Shown here: one piece after another, positions 10,147 to 19,083 of the stretch | Position numbering within the stretch: the stretch's first letter is position 1 | How the letters are laid out: every line of letters starts with the position of its first letter | NCBI GenBank assembly: GCA_948777935.1 | Contig: CAQDYY010000003.1 | Location: 118,849-182,848, forward strand | Direction: 5' to 3' | DNA from: an uncultured Clostridia bacterium | GTDB lineage: Bacteria; Bacillota; Clostridia; TANB77; CAG-508 | DNA length: 64,000 bases | Notes under the pieces: generated by a model | What the model was told of the DNA's origin: nothing | What the model saw: only the letters and a program-made list of their open reading frames with translations | Databases searched by the model: none | Program-made: the position numbers and the translations under genes

Positions 10147-10267
10147 ATTCAAATTAAAATCAGCATCTTACGTCGTCAAGCTTTGTAAATATTTTTTCTA
10201 CATACAGACGTATAGTATCAAAAATATTTACTCGCTTTCCTAGTAATATACTAATTTTAATTTGAAT
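10147..10267 (+). promoter_or_regulatory. Nested inverted repeats in the rpsL-rpsG spacer
   Basis: In the 296-bp spacer ATTCAAATTAAAAT (10147-10160) pairs perfectly with ATTTTAATTTGAAT (10254-10267). Inside it GTAAATATTTTT (10185-10196) pairs perfectly with AAAAATATTTAC (10220-10231). The transcript would form a long stem upstream of rpsG. Beyond it there is only a small GAAAG/CTTTC hairpin before the GGAGGG ribosome site. Confidence 0.6.
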
Positions 10268-10440
10268 GTATATGAAAAGAAAAATAAGATGCAAAATATT
10301 AGTGCTTGAAACTCTTACTAAACTTAAGGTACTTAAATTTAGATAGATTTAAAAGCACTATACGAAAGAAAGTAAAAACTTTCTTTAGAGTACCGAGATA
10401 CTAAAAATATAGTATCAAATTTTAAAAGGAGGGAAGAATA

Positions 10441-10911
10441 GTGCCAAGAAAAGGATATATAGCAAAAAGAGACGTTTTACCAGATCCAATATATAATAGC
10501 AAAGTAGTTACAAAATTAATAAACAATGTTATGTTAGATGGTAAAAAAAGCGTTGCTCAACAAATAGTATATGATGCATTTGACATTATCAAAGAAAAAG
10601 AAGAAAAAAGTCCATTAGAAGTTTTTGAGCAAGCTTTAGAAAACATAATGCCAGTTTTAGAAGTAAAAGCAAGAAGAGTTGGTGGTGCGACATACCAAGT
10701 ACCACTAGAAATTCGTCCAGAAAGAAGACAAACATTAGGGCTAAGATGGTTAGTAACATATGCTAGATCAAGACATGAAAAAACAATGTCTGAAAAATTA
10801 GCTGGTGAAATTATGGATGCTATAGCTGGAAACGGTGGAGCATTCAAGAAAAAAGAAGATATGCATAGAATGGCAGAAGCTAACAAAGCATTTGCACACT
10901 ACAAATGGTAA
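10441..10911 (+). CDS. rpsG: 30S ribosomal protein S7
   Basis: Primary 16S rRNA-binding protein that nucleates assembly of the 30S head. GTG 10441 follows AAAAGGAGGGAAGAATA. The 156-aa length is standard, and the hallmark blocks PRKGYIAKRDVLPDPIYNS, VEVKARRVGGATYQVP (as LEVKARRVGG), RPERRQTLGLRWLV and HRMAEANKAFAHYKW are intact. It lies between rpsL and fusA as in most Firmicutes, though with unusually long spacers on both sides. Confidence 0.99.
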   Translation: MPRKGYIAKRDVLPDPIYNSKVVTKLINNVMLDGKKSVAQQIVYDAFDIIKEKEEKSPLEVFEQALENIMPVLEVKARRVGGATYQVPLEIRPERRQTLGLRWLVTYARSRHEKTMSEKLAGEIMDAIAGNGGAFKKKEDMHRMAEANKAFAHYKW

Positions 10912-10925
10912 TAATAATATAACTG

Positions 10926-11080
10926 CCAATGTTACCGTATTAACTAACTGTAACTCATATACATTCGTAACAGTTAGTAAAATTACAAGTGGTAATGTTA
11001 ATAAAATAGCCAATGTTACCATATTAACTAACAATAATTCGTATAGTAAAAATGTAGGGGCGAGCATCGCTCGTCCGTTA
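10926..11080 (+). repeat. Repeats in the rpsG-fusA spacer
   Basis: CCAATGTTACCGTATTAACT (near 10926) recurs with one change as CCAATGTTACCATATTAACT (near 11011). The spacer ends with a TGTAGGGGCGAGCATCGCTCG hairpin (11053-11075), whose first bases match those of the repeat blocks at 4254 and 52153. A short ORF overlapping this stretch (10835-11086) is not considered a gene. Confidence 0.6.
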
Positions 11081-11128
11081 GGTTAATATATACAACAGTT
11101 AAAAAATTAAAATAAGGAGGAAAATAAA

Positions 11129-13213
11129 TTGGGTAAAAGAGAAGTCTCACTAGAAATGACCAGAAATATAGGAATAATGGCTCATATTGATGCTGGTAAA
11201 ACAACAACAACAGAGAGAATACTTTTCTATACAGGTCGTGTTCATAAAATAGGTGAAACCCATGAAGGTGCTGCAACAATGGACTGGATGGCTCAAGAAC
11301 AAGAAAGAGGAATCACAATCACATCTGCTGCAACAACAACTCATTGGTTAAACCATAGAATAAACATCATCGATACACCAGGTCACGTTGACTTCACAGT
11401 TGAAGTACAAAGATCATTAAGAGTATTAGATGGTTCTGTAACAGTATTTTGTGCTAAAGGTGGAGTTCAACCACAATCAGAAACTGTATGGAGACAAGCT
11501 GATAAATATCATGTTCCAAGAATGGCATATGTTAATAAAATGGACATTACAGGTGCAAATTTCTTAGGATGTGTAGAGCAAATGAAAGATCGTTTAAATG
11601 CAAACGCAGTTCCAGTTCAATTACCAATTGGAGCAGAAGATACATTTAAAGGAATTGTAGACTTAATAAAAATGAGAGCATTCATTCATAAAGACGACTT
11701 AGGAAAAGAAATAGAAGAATGTGAAATACCTGCTGATATGCAAGAACAAGCAAATGAATATAGAGCAAAAATGATTGAAGCAGCAGCAGAACAAGATGAC
11801 GAATTAATGATGAAATATTTAGATGGAGAAGAACTAACAGAAGAAGAAATTAAAAAAGGCTTACGTAAAGGAACAATTGCAAACAATATAGTTCCAGTAT
11901 GTTGTGGTTCTTCATATAAAAACAAAGGTGTTCAAGAATTATTAAATGCCATAGTAGATTATATGCCATCTCCATTAGATATACCACACATTAAAGGTGT
12001 AGATTTAGATGGAAACGAAATAGAAGCAAAAACAGGAGACAATGAACCATTTGCTTCATTAGCATTCAAAATCGCAACAGACCCATTCGTTGGAAAACTA
12101 TGTTTCTTTAGAGTATACTCAGGAACATTACAAGCAGGTTCTACAGTATTAAACTCTACAAAGGACAAAAAAGAAAGAATAGGACGTATATTACAAATGC
12201 ATGCAAACCACAGAGAAGATATAGAAGAAGTATTCTCAGGTGATATTGCAGCAGCCGTAGGACTAAAAGACACAACAACAGGAGATACACTATGTGATCC
12301 TGCACATGCAGTTATACTAGAATCTATGGAATTCCCAGAGCCAGTTATAGATATAGCAATAGAGCCAAAAGATAAAGTAGCAAGTGAGAAAATGGGTATA
12401 GCTTTAGCAAAACTTGCAGAAGAAGACCCAACATTCAAAACTTATACAAACCATGAAACAGGCCAAACAATCATTGCTGGTATGGGAGAATTACACTTAG
12501 ACATCATCGTAGACAGATTAAAAAGAGAATTCAAAGTAGAAGCAAATGTTGGTAAACCACAAGTTGCATACAAAGAAACAATAAGAGAAGCTACAAGAGT
12601 AGAAGGAAAATTCATTCGTCAATCAGGTGGACGTGGACAATATGGTCATGTATGGCTAGAAATGGAACCATTAGAACCAGGAAAAGGAATAGAATTCGAA
12701 AGTAAAATCGTTGGTGGAGCAGTTCCAAAAGAATACATTAAACCAATAGAAGAAGGAATTAGAGAAGCAGCAGAAAGTGGAATCTTAGCTGGATATCCAG
12801 TAATAGACTTCAAAGCAACACTTGTAGACGGTTCTTACCACGAAGTAGACTCTTCAGAAATGGCCTTCAAAATTGCAGGATCAATGGCATTCAAAGAAGG
12901 ATGTAAAAAAGGAAGATCAGTTATTCTAGAACCAATTATGAAAGTAGAAGTAACAGTTCCAGAAGAATACATGGGAGACGTTATTGGAGATATAAACTCT
13001 AGACGTGGTAGAATGGAAGGAATGGAAGCAAGAAGTGGAAACCAAATCATTCGTGGATTTATACCATTATCAGAAATGTTTGGATATGCAACAGACTTAC
13101 GTTCAAAAACACAAGGAAGAGGAACATATGCAATGGAACCATCACATTACGAAGAAGTTCCAAAATCAGTACTAGATGCAATAGTAGCATCACGTGCTAA
13201 AAAAGAAGAATAG
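11129..13213 (+). CDS. fusA: Elongation factor G
   Basis: GTPase that drives translocation of tRNA and mRNA on the ribosome. The start is TTG 11129 behind AAGGAGG. The 694-aa protein has all G motifs: AHIDAGKTTTTERIL (G1), RGITITSAATT (G2), DTPGHVDF (G3) and NKMDI (G4). Domains II to V follow, with RQSGGRGQYGHVWLE in domain IV and the usual ending. Length is typical. Codon choice is adapted (ACA, GTA, AGA, CGT) with no CGG. It ends in TAG, which shows TAG is used as a stop here. Confidence 0.99.
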   Translation: MGKREVSLEMTRNIGIMAHIDAGKTTTTERILFYTGRVHKIGETHEGAATMDWMAQEQERGITITSAATTTHWLNHRINIIDTPGHVDFTVEVQRSLRVLDGSVTVFCAKGGVQPQSETVWRQADKYHVPRMAYVNKMDITGANFLGCVEQMKDRLNANAVPVQLPIGAEDTFKGIVDLIKMRAFIHKDDLGKEIEECEIPADMQEQANEYRAKMIEAAAEQDDELMMKYLDGEELTEEEIKKGLRKGTIANNIVPVCCGSSYKNKGVQELLNAIVDYMPSPLDIPHIKGVDLDGNEIEAKTGDNEPFASLAFKIATDPFVGKLCFFRVYSGTLQAGSTVLNSTKDKKERIGRILQMHANHREDIEEVFSGDIAAAVGLKDTTTGDTLCDPAHAVILESMEFPEPVIDIAIEPKDKVASEKMGIALAKLAEEDPTFKTYTNHETGQTIIAGMGELHLDIIVDRLKREFKVEANVGKPQVAYKETIREATRVEGKFIRQSGGRGQYGHVWLEMEPLEPGKGIEFESKIVGGAVPKEYIKPIEEGIREAAESGILAGYPVIDFKATLVDGSYHEVDSSEMAFKIAGSMAFKEGCKKGRSVILEPIMKVEVTVPEEYMGDVIGDINSRRGRMEGMEARSGNQIIRGFIPLSEMFGYATDLRSKTQGRGTYAMEPSHYEEVPKSVLDAIVASRAKKEE

Positions 13214-13220
13214 GATGTGT

Positions 13221-13372
13221 AGAACCCCCAGTCGTTCTTACGAACGACAGCCCCCTTAAGTAAAGTGGCCATTACTCTACTGATTTAGACTAGCATAGTA
13301 TTTTTGAAAAGTAGAGAAAAGCCTCCTTTATTCAAGGGAGGTGTCAGTGCAAAGCACTGACGGAGGGTTCTT
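13221..13372 (+). repeat. Dispersed MITE-like repeat, copy 2
   Basis: A 152-bp block between fusA and tuf, starting AGAACCCCCAGTCG and ending TGACGGAGGGTTCT. It shares most positions with the copy at 3675-3822, including GCCATTACTCTACTG and AAGCCTCCTTTATT. Variable hairpin tips (GTCGTTC/GAACGAC, GTCAGTGC/GCACTGAC) keep pairing, which suggests selection on, or a mechanism needing, the folded form. Confidence 0.85.
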
Positions 13373-13509
13373 AGAAACAAAAACATTGAAATAAATATAA
13401 ATTAAACTAGAAAACTATTGCAAAAATAGCAAAAGTATTATAAAATACTAGTGCAATAATAAAGTTATTAAATTTAAAAAATAAAAAAAATTAAAGGAGG
13501 AATTCAAAA

Positions 13510-14712
13510 ATGGCAAAAGCTAAATTTGAAAGAACAAAACCACACGTTAACATTGGAACAATCGGTCACGTTGACCACGGAAAAACAACAACAACAGCAG
13601 CTATTACAAAATACTTAAGTTTATTAGGAAAAGCACAATTTGAAGCATACGATCAAATCGACGGTGCTCCAGAAGAAAAAGCAAGAGGAATCACAATCAA
13701 CACAGCACACGTAGAATATGAAACAGACAACCGTCACTATGCACACGTTGACTGCCCAGGACACGCAGACTACGTTAAAAACATGATTACAGGAGCTGCA
13801 CAAATGGATGGTGCAATACTAGTTGTATCAGCAGCAGATGGACCAATGCCTCAAACAAGAGAGCATATCTTACTTGCAAGACAAGTAGGTGTTAAATATA
13901 TCGTTGTTTACTTAAACAAATGCGATATGGTTGACGATCCAGAATTATTAGAATTAGTTGAAATGGAAGTTAGAGACTTATTATCAAGCTATGATTTCCC
14001 AGGAGATGAAATTCCAATCGTAAAAGGATCATCATTAAAAGTATTAGAATCATCAGCTACAGACCCAAATGCACCAGAATATGCATGCATGAAAGAATTA
14101 ATGGAAGCAGTTGATAGCTATATACCAACACCAGAAAGACCAGTAGACCAACCATTCTTAATGCCAGTTGAAGACGTATTCACAATTACAGGACGTGGAA
14201 CAGTTGCAACAGGTAGAGTAGAAAGAGGTATCGTAAAATTATCTGATGAAATCGAAATCGTAGGATTATCTCAAGAAAGAAGAAAAACAGTTGTTACAGG
14301 TGTAGAAATGTTTAGAAAATTACTAGACCAAGCAGAAGCTGGAGATAACATAGGTGTTCTATTAAGAGGTATTGATAGAAAAGACATCGAAAGAGGTCAA
14401 GTACTAGCAAAACCAGGAACAATCAATCCACATACAAAATTCACATCAGAAGTATATGTTCTAACAAAAGAAGAAGGAGGACGTCATACACCATTCTTTA
14501 ATGGATATAGACCACAATTCTACTTTAGAACAACAGACGTTACAGGAGTTATCGAATTACCTGCAGGAACAGAAATGGTAATGCCAGGAGATAACATCTC
14601 AATGACAATCGAACTTATCACTCCAATTGCTATCGAAAAAGGATTAAGATTCGCTATTCGTGAAGGTGGACGTACAGTAGGTTCAGGAATTGTTGCAGAC
14701 ATAATTGCATAA
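13510..14712 (+). CDS. tuf: Elongation factor Tu
   Basis: GTPase that delivers aminoacyl-tRNA to the ribosomal A site. ATG 13510 follows AAAGGAGGAATTCAAAA. The 400-aa protein begins AKAKFERTKPHVNIGTIGH and has GHVDHGKTTTTAAIT (G1), the RGITINTAHVEYE effector loop, DCPGHADYVKNM (G3) and NKCDM (G4). Domains 2 and 3 are complete, ending GSGIVADIIA. It is separated from fusA by a repeat and an AT-rich spacer. A strong terminator follows. Confidence 0.99.
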   Translation: MAKAKFERTKPHVNIGTIGHVDHGKTTTTAAITKYLSLLGKAQFEAYDQIDGAPEEKARGITINTAHVEYETDNRHYAHVDCPGHADYVKNMITGAAQMDGAILVVSAADGPMPQTREHILLARQVGVKYIVVYLNKCDMVDDPELLELVEMEVRDLLSSYDFPGDEIPIVKGSSLKVLESSATDPNAPEYACMKELMEAVDSYIPTPERPVDQPFLMPVEDVFTITGRGTVATGRVERGIVKLSDEIEIVGLSQERRKTVVTGVEMFRKLLDQAEAGDNIGVLLRGIDRKDIERGQVLAKPGTINPHTKFTSEVYVLTKEEGGRHTPFFNGYRPQFYFRTTDVTGVIELPAGTEMVMPGDNISMTIELITPIAIEKGLRFAIREGGRTVGSGIVADIIA

Positions 14713-14730
14713 TTAAGTAATGAAAATATA

Positions 14731-14775
14731 GAAATAGCAAGGGTTACATGGATTTGTAAAAACCTTGCTATTTTT
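14731..14775 (+). terminator. Rho-independent terminator of tuf
   Basis: GAAATAGCAAGGGTT pairs with AACCTTGCTATTTTT around a 16-20 nt loop, ending in a T run. Confidence 0.9.
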
Positions 14776-14810
14776 GAATTATCATATTAATTAAATAAAA
14801 CTATGGCATA

Positions 14811-14833
14811 AAAATATCCCGCCGAAGCGGGAT
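14811..14833 (-). terminator. Rho-independent terminator of the small minus-strand gene
   Basis: On the minus strand ATCCCGC-TTCG-GCGGGAT is followed by ATTTTTA. The GC-rich stem with a TTCG loop is unlike the AT-rich terminators elsewhere in the window. Confidence 0.9.
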
Positions 14834-14836
14834 GGC

Positions 14837-15052
14837 TTAGTTGCATTCGTTGTATACGTAACCGTCTACAAAAAAGCCGTCGAACAGCAAGATCAGTTCA
14901 ATCTGGGATAACGAGTATCCCATTCCCATCAACCAAAAAAACCGGTTTTCTACATTTTCTGTAACCGCTTTTTCGGTTTTAAGAATAGACTCAATTTCGT
15001 CTAAAGGATGATTTTCCATAAGTTCCCAGATTCTTTTTTCCTCATTGTTCAT
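14837..15052 (-). CDS. 71-aa hypothetical protein, foreign-looking base composition
   Basis: Family not recognised. A perfect AGGAGGTAAAAA precedes the ATG and a GC-rich terminator follows, so it looks like a real monocistronic gene. The N-terminal half is acidic and helical (MNNEEKRIWELMENHPLDE); the C-terminal half is hydrophobic and aromatic (GMGYSLSQIELILLFDGFFV). Codons such as CCG, TCG, GCG, GAC and CTG are commoner than in neighbouring genes, suggesting recent transfer. Codon 37 is an in-frame CGG (14942-14944). Read as arginine it gives VENRFFW. With the +1 skip inferred for other genes it would end after four residues. The gene is therefore a counter-example to, or a victim of, that recoding. 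Confidence 0.75.
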   Translation of the reverse strand: MNNEEKRIWELMENHPLDEIESILKTEKAVTENVENRFFWLMGMGYSLSQIELILLFDGFFVDGYVYNECN

Positions 15053-15190
15053 TTTTTACCTCCTGGCATATCGCCGTATAATTAAAAAGTTACATAAAGA
15101 CATATAGCCTATACATACTATTATACAATGTTTTACATAATAGCGCAAGTAATATATTAGTATATTTTACCATAGAATTTTTACGTAAAA

Positions 15191-15625
15191 TTACAAATAT
15201 TTTTTTAAAGTCTCAACACTATCTTCTTGCATAACGACAAAATCATTCAAAATATTCTTAACATCAGGACCAATATCATGTTTTTGGTTTAATAAACGTC
15301 TACCCTCAATAATACCCATATTAGTACCTTGCATCAATAACTCAGACAACTTAGAAGTGGTATCATCAGTCATAGTTCTCATTTGAATACCATACCAAGT
15401 CATCATTTTATTCATAGCATTAGTCTCATGAGGTTCTTTATCAGAATAATTATCATATAAAACATTTACCCTATTAGAAATATCCTTATACTTATTATAC
15501 TCTGTATCCAAAACCTCTTTAAAAGTATCATCTTTTACCTTTTCAGAAACAATAGAAATAGCATCCATACCCATAGTAGCCCCCTTATTTACTTCATCTA
15601 AAACATTCAAATTTTGATTTTCCAT
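15191..15625 (-). CDS. 144-aa helical protein, possibly ferritin-like four-helix bundle
   Basis: The start follows GGGAGGATTTCT on the minus strand. The 144 residues form what look like four amphipathic helices with short links (about 10-28, 33-58, 64-100 and 108-143). The size and pattern fit small ferritin-like or spore-coat-associated helical bundles, but no diagnostic metal motif (paired ExxH) is obvious: the conserved-looking acidic positions are EVLDTEYNKY and EPHETNAMNK. No signal peptide or membrane segment. It is divergent from the next gene. Function cannot be assigned from sequence alone. Confidence 0.75.
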   Translation of the reverse strand: MENQNLNVLDEVNKGATMGMDAISIVSEKVKDDTFKEVLDTEYNKYKDISNRVNVLYDNYSDKEPHETNAMNKMMTWYGIQMRTMTDDTTSKLSELLMQGTNMGIIEGRRLLNQKHDIGPDVKNILNDFVVMQEDSVETLKKYL

Positions 15626-15703
15626 AGAAATCCTCCCATAAAATAATATAGATATAGTATTTACAAAACAAAAAGTAGTATACTAAAAACTGAAAAATGC
15701 TTT

Positions 15704-15777
15704 AATATTATGTAGGGTAATTTCATGAAATATTGCAGTTTTGTAATATTTTATGAAATTACCCTGAATATTATGTA
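15704..15777 (+). mobile_element. Tiny palindromic insertion flanked by an 11-bp direct repeat
   Basis: AATATTATGTA occurs at 15704-15714 and again at 15767-15777. Between them is a hairpin whose arms AGGGTAATTTCATGAAATATT (one mismatch) are 21 bp long with a 10-nt loop. This is the layout of a miniature inverted-repeat element with target duplication. It could equally be a stable intergenic terminator. Confidence 0.5.
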
Positions 15778-15784
15778 AAACATA

Positions 15785-15813
15785 TTGACATTATTCCGAA
15801 AATAGTATAAAAT
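15785..15813 (+). promoter_or_regulatory. Sigma-A promoter of the HTH gene
   Basis: TTGACA (15785-15790), 17-bp spacer, TAAAAT (15808-15813). AAAGGAGG and ATG 15868 follow. Confidence 0.75.
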
Positions 15814-15867
15814 AAAAATATAAGAAACATTATACTGAATTAAGAACAATACAAAAAGGAGGTAAAA

Positions 15868-17025
15868 ATGGGATATTTAACAGCCAAACAATTTTCTTTA
15901 GAATGGGGAATATCAGAAAGAAGAATAATCAAACTTTGTAAAGAACAAAGAATAAATGGTGCAGTAAAAAAAGGTATGGTATGGGAAATACCAGAAGGAA
16001 CTTTAAAACCATCAGACAAAAGAAGCAGTATTTACAAATATATAAATATACCAAAAAAAATAATGATTACAAATACAAAGGAACAGTTAAAAGAATACTT
16101 GCAAATCTTATTAGAAAAGGAAGGATACATAGTAGAATATAAAAAACGAGAGGATATAAAAAACTTAAATGAAGTAGACAAGTATTATGAAGGACTTATA
16201 TACTTTTCAACTAATAACATGGACAAAAATGAAGAAGAATTTATAACACAATTTTCAGAAAAACTAAATTCAGAATCAAGTATAGTAATAGTTGACTACA
16301 ATAACACTAAAAGGAATAATATAGAACAAAAACTTTTCAGCAAACTAAAAAATGAAATTGGATTAAGAATAAATACTATTATTCTAGACATACCAAAAAA
16401 CAAAGAAATTTTAATTAACTACAATGAAATAGCAGAAGATATTGTAGAATTACTAATTAGATTTAAAAACACTACAGGAACAGCAATAATAACGGATGGT
16501 GGAAAAATTGAATTAGATTCAAAAGGTAAAACACCAAACTTAGAAATAGGCAAATTCTATAATGCCATAAATAATTATATAAAGAAATTAGACAAACAGT
16601 CATATTTATGGTCTGCATCAATGATGCTAGAAGATGAATGGACAGAATCTCCACAAGAAATGAAATTTAGAATAGTAAATTTAGAAGCAGCAAATCGAGG
16701 AGTTAATATAGAAAGAATATTTATATTTAGTAAAGAAAAAATAAAAGAATTTAAAGAAAACAAAACTTTAAAAATATATATGCAAAGCAATATAAAAACA
16801 TTATACGTAGACTACGAAGAAATAAAACAAAAAAATCCAAAATTATTAAAAACTGTAGCAAATGGTTGGGATGGAATAGACAAAGATACTTTAATAGTAG
16901 ACTTACCAGAAGAAGGGAAAGAAAGAGGTTATATCACAAAGAACAAAAAGGAAGTAGAAAAAGCATATAACTGTTTTCAAGAATTGAAAAAATATTCACA
17001 AGAGTTGAAAAAAGTATTGAAGTAA
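15868..17025 (+). CDS. HTH-domain protein with unknown C-terminal domain
   Basis: The 385-aa protein begins with a MerR/excisionase-like helix-turn-helix: YLTAKQFSLEWGISERRII, then a wing with GAVKKGMVWEIP (residues 1-46). Residues about 65-190 alternate beta and alpha segments (IMITNTKEQLKEYLQILLEK, SSIVIVDYNN) like a Rossmann or receiver-like fold. The C-terminal part includes SASMMLEDEWTESPQEMKF and ANRGVNIERIFIF, which recalls the PLD-like or sensor modules of some Clostridia regulators. I cannot name the family. It is probably a DNA-binding regulator. It lies 15 bp upstream of the kinase-like gene and is likely cotranscribed with it. Confidence 0.75.
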   Translation: MGYLTAKQFSLEWGISERRIIKLCKEQRINGAVKKGMVWEIPEGTLKPSDKRSSIYKYINIPKKIMITNTKEQLKEYLQILLEKEGYIVEYKKREDIKNLNEVDKYYEGLIYFSTNNMDKNEEEFITQFSEKLNSESSIVIVDYNNTKRNNIEQKLFSKLKNEIGLRINTIILDIPKNKEILINYNEIAEDIVELLIRFKNTTGTAIITDGGKIELDSKGKTPNLEIGKFYNAINNYIKKLDKQSYLWSASMMLEDEWTESPQEMKFRIVNLEAANRGVNIERIFIFSKEKIKEFKENKTLKIYMQSNIKTLYVDYEEIKQKNPKLLKTVANGWDGIDKDTLIVDLPEEGKERGYITKNKKEVEKAYNCFQELKKYSQELKKVLK

Positions 17026-17040
17026 AAGGGGGGGAAAAGG

Positions 17041-18027
17041 TTGGAATATAGAGATGTGCATGAAAGAATTAGCAGTACAGAAGATATAAAATAGATATTA
17101 AAAGAAATATGTGCAGAATATAAAGTTGGGAAATATAAAAAACACAAAATAGTAGAAATAGGATATGAAGACTTTAATGTTATTCTAGACACAGATACTG
17201 GTAGATATTTTGTAAAAATATTGAATGAAGATAGAACAAATGAAGAATGCCAAAGATTAGCTAACATATATGAAACTGCAATAAAAAACAATATAAATGT
17301 TCCAAGAATTTATAAAAATAATAATCAATTAATGCTAAAAATTAATAAAAAAGACACAACATTAAGGATAATACTTATGGAATATATTAAAGGGACAAAT
17401 ATGTATGAACTAGGTAGAAACCTAACATTAGAAGAAATTAGACAAGTTGCAATTCAAGCTGCCAATATAAATAAAATCGATTTTAAAGTAGCTCCATATT
17501 ATGACGAATGGACAATAACACATTTCAAAACTGAATATGATAAAAAAAGTGATTTAATATGTGAAGAAGATAAAGAAATAGTAGATAGATGCTATAAGGA
17601 ATTTGTAAAAATTGATTTAGAAGATTTGCCAAAAGCATATATTCATGGAGATATAATGAATGCCAATTTAATAAAAGGTGAAGAAAAGATATGGCTTATT
17701 GATTTTTCAGCACTAAGTTATTTACCAAGAATAATAGAACTTGTAGTAATGGCATATGGAATATGCATTTATGATAATAGAGAAGAAAGTATAAAAAGGA
17801 TAAACTATTTGTTGAATACATACAACAAAGAAAACAAAATAACTAAAAAAGAATTAGAACAATTTAATACTATATTAAATGCTATGGGAGCAATGAGCAT
17901 TATGCAAGCATCATACATAAAGAAAAACAGTGGAAATTTCGAAGAAAATCAATATTGGATAGATAAGGGAAAAGAAACTATTAATTTGAGCTTAAAAAAA
18001 GAAGAAATTATAATTAATAAAAAGTAA
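17041..18027 (+). pseudogene. Aminoglycoside phosphotransferase/choline kinase-like gene with in-frame TAG
   Basis: The natural start is TTG 17041, four bases after GGGGGGGAAAAGG. Its frame runs LEYRDVHERISSTEDIK, hits TAG at 17092-17094, then continues ILKEICAEYKVG in the same frame to 18027. Beyond the stop the protein is a normal APH-fold kinase: a nucleotide-binding N-lobe, the catalytic loop YIHGDIMNANLI (17638 onwards) and the metal-binding motif LIDFSAL. Without the TAG it would be about 328 aa. No good start lies between the TAG and the N-lobe. TAG ends other genes here (fusA, the coiled-coil genes), so it is not reassigned. A nonsense mutation, a sequencing error or readthrough are all possible. 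Cotranscribed with the genes on both sides. Confidence 0.65.
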
Positions 18028-18039
18028 GGAAGTATAAAA

Positions 18040-18951
18040 ATGGAAAATGAATTTTTTGATAGAGTTCGTAATATAACAGAACCTACAATTGAAGAAAAAA
18101 TATATAACGGAGATGTATATACAATATGTGATATACTGGAACAAACAAAAGGAGGACCAAACGGAATTTACTTAAAGAAACTAGAAGACGCAATAATTGC
18201 TACAAATGATATAGTACAAATATATGAATTTATGTTCTTGGCAGTTGATATGAATATAGTGGGATTTGATAGAGAAAGGTTTGAAAGAATAATAAGAGAA
18301 AGTCAAAATCCAAAACTTATGTGTTACTGTATGGAATTTGTACCAGGTACAAATATAATACTAATGAGTCAAGCATTAGTGCAAACACAAAACGCTAAAT
18401 ACATGGAAATGTTAATGAAAAACGAAGAATATAGGGATGTTTTAGAAGAAGTAAAACAAATAATGCCAAATTATGAAGAATTAGTAGAAGAAGCAAAGAC
18501 ATATGATTATTACCCTAAATCTTTAGAAGAATTTAGAGACCTAAAAGATAATATGCCACTACTAATAGAAAAAGTTAAAGCTACAAAGAATCCTAATTTA
18601 ATTACAGAATTAGCAAACTATATTGAATATTTAAATGAATATAAAGGAAAGTCTTACCAAATAGATGATTTAGCCTTAATTCAACAAGAATTAAAAGACC
18701 CAATGCAAGCATATGAATTTTTAGCATCAGTTGATATGGAAGATAAAAGCGAATTAGTGCAAACAGTTATAGATGCAGGTAAAGTAAAATTTATGTTTTA
18801 CGTATATGAATATGTAGAAGGATTAAAGGAAAAGGATAAAGAATTATTAAAAGAAGAAATAGTAAAAAGAGACGAAACTAGTAAATACAAGCAAATGGTT
18901 GAAGATACACAAGAAATAGAAGAAAAAGGAATAGAATTTGGCGAGGCATAA
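18040..18951 (+). CDS. 303-aa helical-repeat protein, unknown function
   Basis: Begins 12 bp after the kinase-like gene behind AAGGAAG. The sequence is all-helical and shows spaced units such as DAIIATNDIVQIYEFMFLA, RESQNPKLMCYCMEFVPG and QELKDPMQAYEFLASVD. Each has an N-P/D-P turn, then a tyrosine/phenylalanine pair. This is the look of an alpha-solenoid built of about 30-residue repeats, a protein-interaction scaffold. No catalytic motif, signal peptide or membrane segment is seen. The acidic C-terminus ends EIEEKGIEFGEA. Operon position suggests a link to the HTH and kinase-like genes. Confidence 0.7.
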   Translation: MENEFFDRVRNITEPTIEEKIYNGDVYTICDILEQTKGGPNGIYLKKLEDAIIATNDIVQIYEFMFLAVDMNIVGFDRERFERIIRESQNPKLMCYCMEFVPGTNIILMSQALVQTQNAKYMEMLMKNEEYRDVLEEVKQIMPNYEELVEEAKTYDYYPKSLEEFRDLKDNMPLLIEKVKATKNPNLITELANYIEYLNEYKGKSYQIDDLALIQQELKDPMQAYEFLASVDMEDKSELVQTVIDAGKVKFMFYVYEYVEGLKEKDKELLKEEIVKRDETSKYKQMVEDTQEIEEKGIEFGEA

Positions 18952-19029
18952 ATGAGAGAGTGAATAAATTTTAAGATAATGCTAGCTTTAAACAGTTTAT
19001 ATTCAATCTTAAATAAAATTTTGAAAATC

Positions 19030-19058
19030 TTGTTAGTTTTTTGGTAATATGTTAAAAT
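19030..19058 (+). promoter_or_regulatory. Promoter of the nuclease gene
   Basis: TTGTTA (19030-19035), 17-bp spacer, TAAAAT (19053-19058), 25 bp before ATG 19084. Confidence 0.7.
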
Positions 19059-19083
19059 TACTATGAAAGGTTGTAAATAATAA

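Noticed and set aside
10926..11035. Direct repeats between rpsG and fusA as a CRISPR or iteron array
   Set aside because: Only two imperfect copies, no regular spacers.
9731..14712. Ribosomal ambiguity mutation in S12 or EF-Tu as cause of the frameshifting
   Set aside because: Key accuracy residues in S12 and the EF-Tu motifs look normal, and a general accuracy defect would not be specific to CGG.
17092..17094. TAG reassigned to an amino acid in this organism
   Set aside because: fusA and both coiled-coil genes end with TAG at natural C-termini.
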